Notes under the pieces: generated by a model
The model's database searches: none
Seen by the model: the letters and a program-made list of their open reading frames with translations, nothing else
Told to the model about the DNA's origin: nothing
In this document: in pieces, positions 11,592 through 12,405 of the stretch
Numbering within the stretch: the first letter of the stretch is position 1
How the letters are laid out: each line of letters opens with the position of its first letter
Translations under genes and position numbers: made by a program
NCBI GenBank assembly: GCA_020723785.1
Contig: DYIH01000032.1
Span: 1 to 12,405 of the forward strand
From: Thermaerobacter marianensis
Lineage (GTDB): Bacteria > Bacillota > Sulfobacillia > DYIH01
Length of the DNA stretch: 12,405 bases
Direction: 5' to 3'

Positions 11592-11795
11592 TTACTTGCC
11601 AATGAATGAAAACAAGATTTCTCCGGTTTGAGTGCGTGAAATCAGAGCTACCAGCCTACCTGTGGTTCGATCAAAAATATGCGCCGCCATAAAGCCAGGT
11701 TGCGGCGTCCGCATTTGCCTTTCAAGCCAATCAACCGCGGCACTAAGGGACGGAAATAGGTTGACCTCAGACCCGAGTTCAACCCGATACTGCAT
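11592..11795 (-). CDS. Unknown soluble protein, 67 aa
   Basis: ATG at 11795 (MQYRVELGSEVNLFPSLSAA) nine bases after AAAGGAGG. Predicted beta-alpha-beta pattern: QYRVEL, helix SAAVDWLERQM (18-28), strands MAAHIFDRTTGRLVALISRT and EILFSFIGK. No cysteines. Family unknown. It lies 3' of a longer frame that overlaps it (11648-11935). The strong binding site makes this the more convincing gene. Confidence 0.72.
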   Translation of the reverse strand: MQYRVELGSEVNLFPSLSAAVDWLERQMRTPQPGFMAAHIFDRTTGRLVALISRTQTGEILFSFIGK

Positions 11796-11935
11796 TTCAA
11801 TTTTCCTCCTTTGCCAGTATAATACACACCATACCGACGCAGCAGCACGTTGTCGAACGGTGTCCCTCGCGCCGGGTTTTTGGCCGGTACCAATATCCGC
11901 CAGACACCCCACCGGATCATCGTCTCCCGTATCAC
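11648..11935 (-). CDS. Doubtful overlapping frame starting with a duplicated segment
   Basis: GTG at 11935 overlaps the stop of the preceding gene (GTGA), with GAGG upstream, so initiation is plausible. The first 37 codons (MIRETMIRWGV ... ARGTPFDNVLLRRYG) contain a copy of the segment LARGTPFDEALLRRYG at the end of the partial gene at 12278. After that the frame overlaps the better-supported 67-aa gene for 148 bases and has a poor protein composition. It may be a remnant of the duplication read into the next gene by accident, or a short coupled peptide. Confidence 0.35.
   Translation of the reverse strand: MIRETMIRWGVWRILVPAKNPARGTPFDNVLLRRYGVYYTGKGGKLKCSIGLNSGLRSTYFRPLVPRLIGLKGKCGRRNLALWRRIFLIEPQVGW
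11832..11873. repeat. Copy 2 of a 42-bp duplicated segment
   Basis: Matches 12315-12356 at 37 of 42 positions, including 22 identical bases at 11852-11873 against 12335-12356. It encodes ARGTPFD-x2-LLRRYG in both copies, so it is a duplicated gene 3' end. Confidence 0.8.
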
Positions 11936-12213
11936 AACCTCGGCAGCCTCGTACGCTGCGCCCCCGCCTCGTCGCTCCCTGATTCGATTTCTTCCGCGTT
12001 GGCCCGTTTAGGTTTAACCAGCTTTCTTTTTCTGGCCACCGGCTCGTCTGTAATCCAATCGAGCGAGGGGTTGAGCGGGATCATCGGATCATAGATGTAG
12101 GCGGCACCGTCATTCACCGCGATTCGCCTGACGTAATTTCCTTTGACGACGATCACTTCCACCCGTTCGCGCCGGGCTTCGTTTTTGGGATGGGTCCTTT
12201 TGGCCAATGTCAA
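11932..12213 (-). CDS. Unknown basic protein, 93 aa
   Basis: The frame is open up to 12369. I chose TTG at 12213 (MTLAKRTHPKNEARRERVEV) because GGAG-AAGGGGG lies nine bases before it; ATG at 12240 gives 102 aa but has no binding site and would be almost leaderless if the candidate promoter is real. The protein has two strands RVEVIVVKGNYVRRIAV (17-33) and AAYIYDPMIPLNPSLDWITD, then a basic tail KRKLVKPKRANAEE and an acidic stretch. It reads as a DNA-binding-like small protein but no family is recognised. Its stop overlaps the next frame as GTGA. Confidence 0.6.
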   Translation of the reverse strand: MTLAKRTHPKNEARRERVEVIVVKGNYVRRIAVNDGAAYIYDPMIPLNPSLDWITDEPVARKRKLVKPKRANAEEIESGSDEAGAQRTRLPRL

Positions 12214-12247
12214 GACCCCCTTCTCCTCGGCTGCCTCCATATCTCGC

Positions 12248-12275
12248 CATATATATGAACGACTCCATAAATCAA
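12248..12275 (-). promoter_or_regulatory. Weak candidate promoter upstream of the 93-aa gene
   Basis: TTGATT (12275-12270), 16-base spacer, TATATG (12253-12248) on the minus strand, in a locally AT-rich gap just after the stop of the gene at the window edge. Each hexamer matches four of six consensus positions, so the support is modest. Confidence 0.3.
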
Positions 12276-12277
12276 CC

Positions 12278-12405
12278 TCAGAACACCGCCGCCGGCGCCT
12301 CGCGGCCCAGCCCGTACCGGCGTAGCAGCGCTTCGTCGAACGGTGTCCCTCGCGCCAGGTCGGCAGCATAGCGTTCCGCTGCGCCGCGGGACCGGAAGCA
12401 GGCCG
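12278..12405 (-). CDS. 3' end of an unknown gene cut by the window edge
   Basis: The last 41 codons of a gene that starts outside the window (visible from ACFRSRGAAERYAADLARG through TPFDEALLRRYG to the stop at 12278). The end is a helical, Arg-rich segment. The piece LARGTPFDEALLRRYG recurs at 11832-11873. High G+C third positions fit a real coding frame. Function cannot be told from the fragment. Confidence 0.6.
   Translation of the reverse strand, partial: ACFRSRGAAERYAADLARGTPFDEALLRRYGLGREAPAAVF
12315..12356. repeat. Copy 1 of a 42-bp duplicated segment
   Basis: Same sequence as 11832-11873 with 5 mismatches; here it is inside the 3' end of the partial gene. The two copies lie 483 bp apart in the same orientation. 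Confidence 0.8.

Noticed and set aside
1..12405. tRNA, rRNA or insertion sequence
   Set aside because: I saw no cloverleaf-like sequences, rRNA segments, transposase motifs or terminal inverted repeats with target duplications.

Overview
All convincing genes lie on the minus strand, so the window reads right to left. It is about 60% G+C, densely packed, rich in strong GGAGG-type ribosome binding sites, GTG/TTG starts and ATGA/GTGA overlaps. This suggests a high-GC Gram-positive anaerobe of the Firmicutes/Clostridia type (inference). The content (conjugation-type secretion genes, many tiny unknown genes, a RuvC-like nuclease, an iteron-like repeat array) looks like an integrated conjugative element or plasmid rather than core chromosome. 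No integrase, relaxase, VirD4 or complete VirB4 is visible, so this would be only part of the element.

Right part (about 12405-9340): small unknown genes, including a partial gene at the edge whose 3' end is duplicated 480 bp further on, a 253-residue protein with a possible sliding-clamp motif at its C-terminus, a small membrane protein and several zinc-ribbon proteins. Middle part (9341-6359): a RuvC-like RNase H-fold nuclease, more small Cys-rich proteins, a membrane-anchored CpaB-like C-terminal domain, a YdjM/DUF457-type membrane hydrolase with a 49-residue look-alike just upstream, and three more Cys-rich proteins, closed by a strong terminator at 6306-6335. One zinc-finger gene in this part (8208-8384) has its own near-consensus promoter and terminator. 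In total nine small Cys-rich, mostly CxxC-type proteins lie within about 4.35 kb.

Left-centre (6234-2497): a tight operon of a VirB2/TrbC-like small membrane protein, a large VirB6/TrbL-like multi-spanning channel protein, a 65-residue protein joined by 4-nt overlaps on both sides, and a PrgI/VirB3-like protein that appears fused to the N-terminal domain of a VirB4-type protein without its ATPase. A strong terminator (2441-2488) ends this block.

Then comes about 680 bp without a convincing gene (1762-2440), holding at least 12 copies of CTGGTACGGGT in two clusters: forward on the left, mainly inverted on the right, flanking an AT-rich core. They are mixed with a second family of AAGCCTTGCGG hairpins. 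After this a Tad-type operon starts: a TadZ/CpaE-like atypical MinD/ParA ATPase, a 60-residue protein and the start of CpaB/RcpC. The element therefore seems to pair a type IV secretion channel with Tad/Flp pilus parts. The most interesting signals are the repeat array, the cluster of small Cys-rich proteins and the hybrid secretion gene set.
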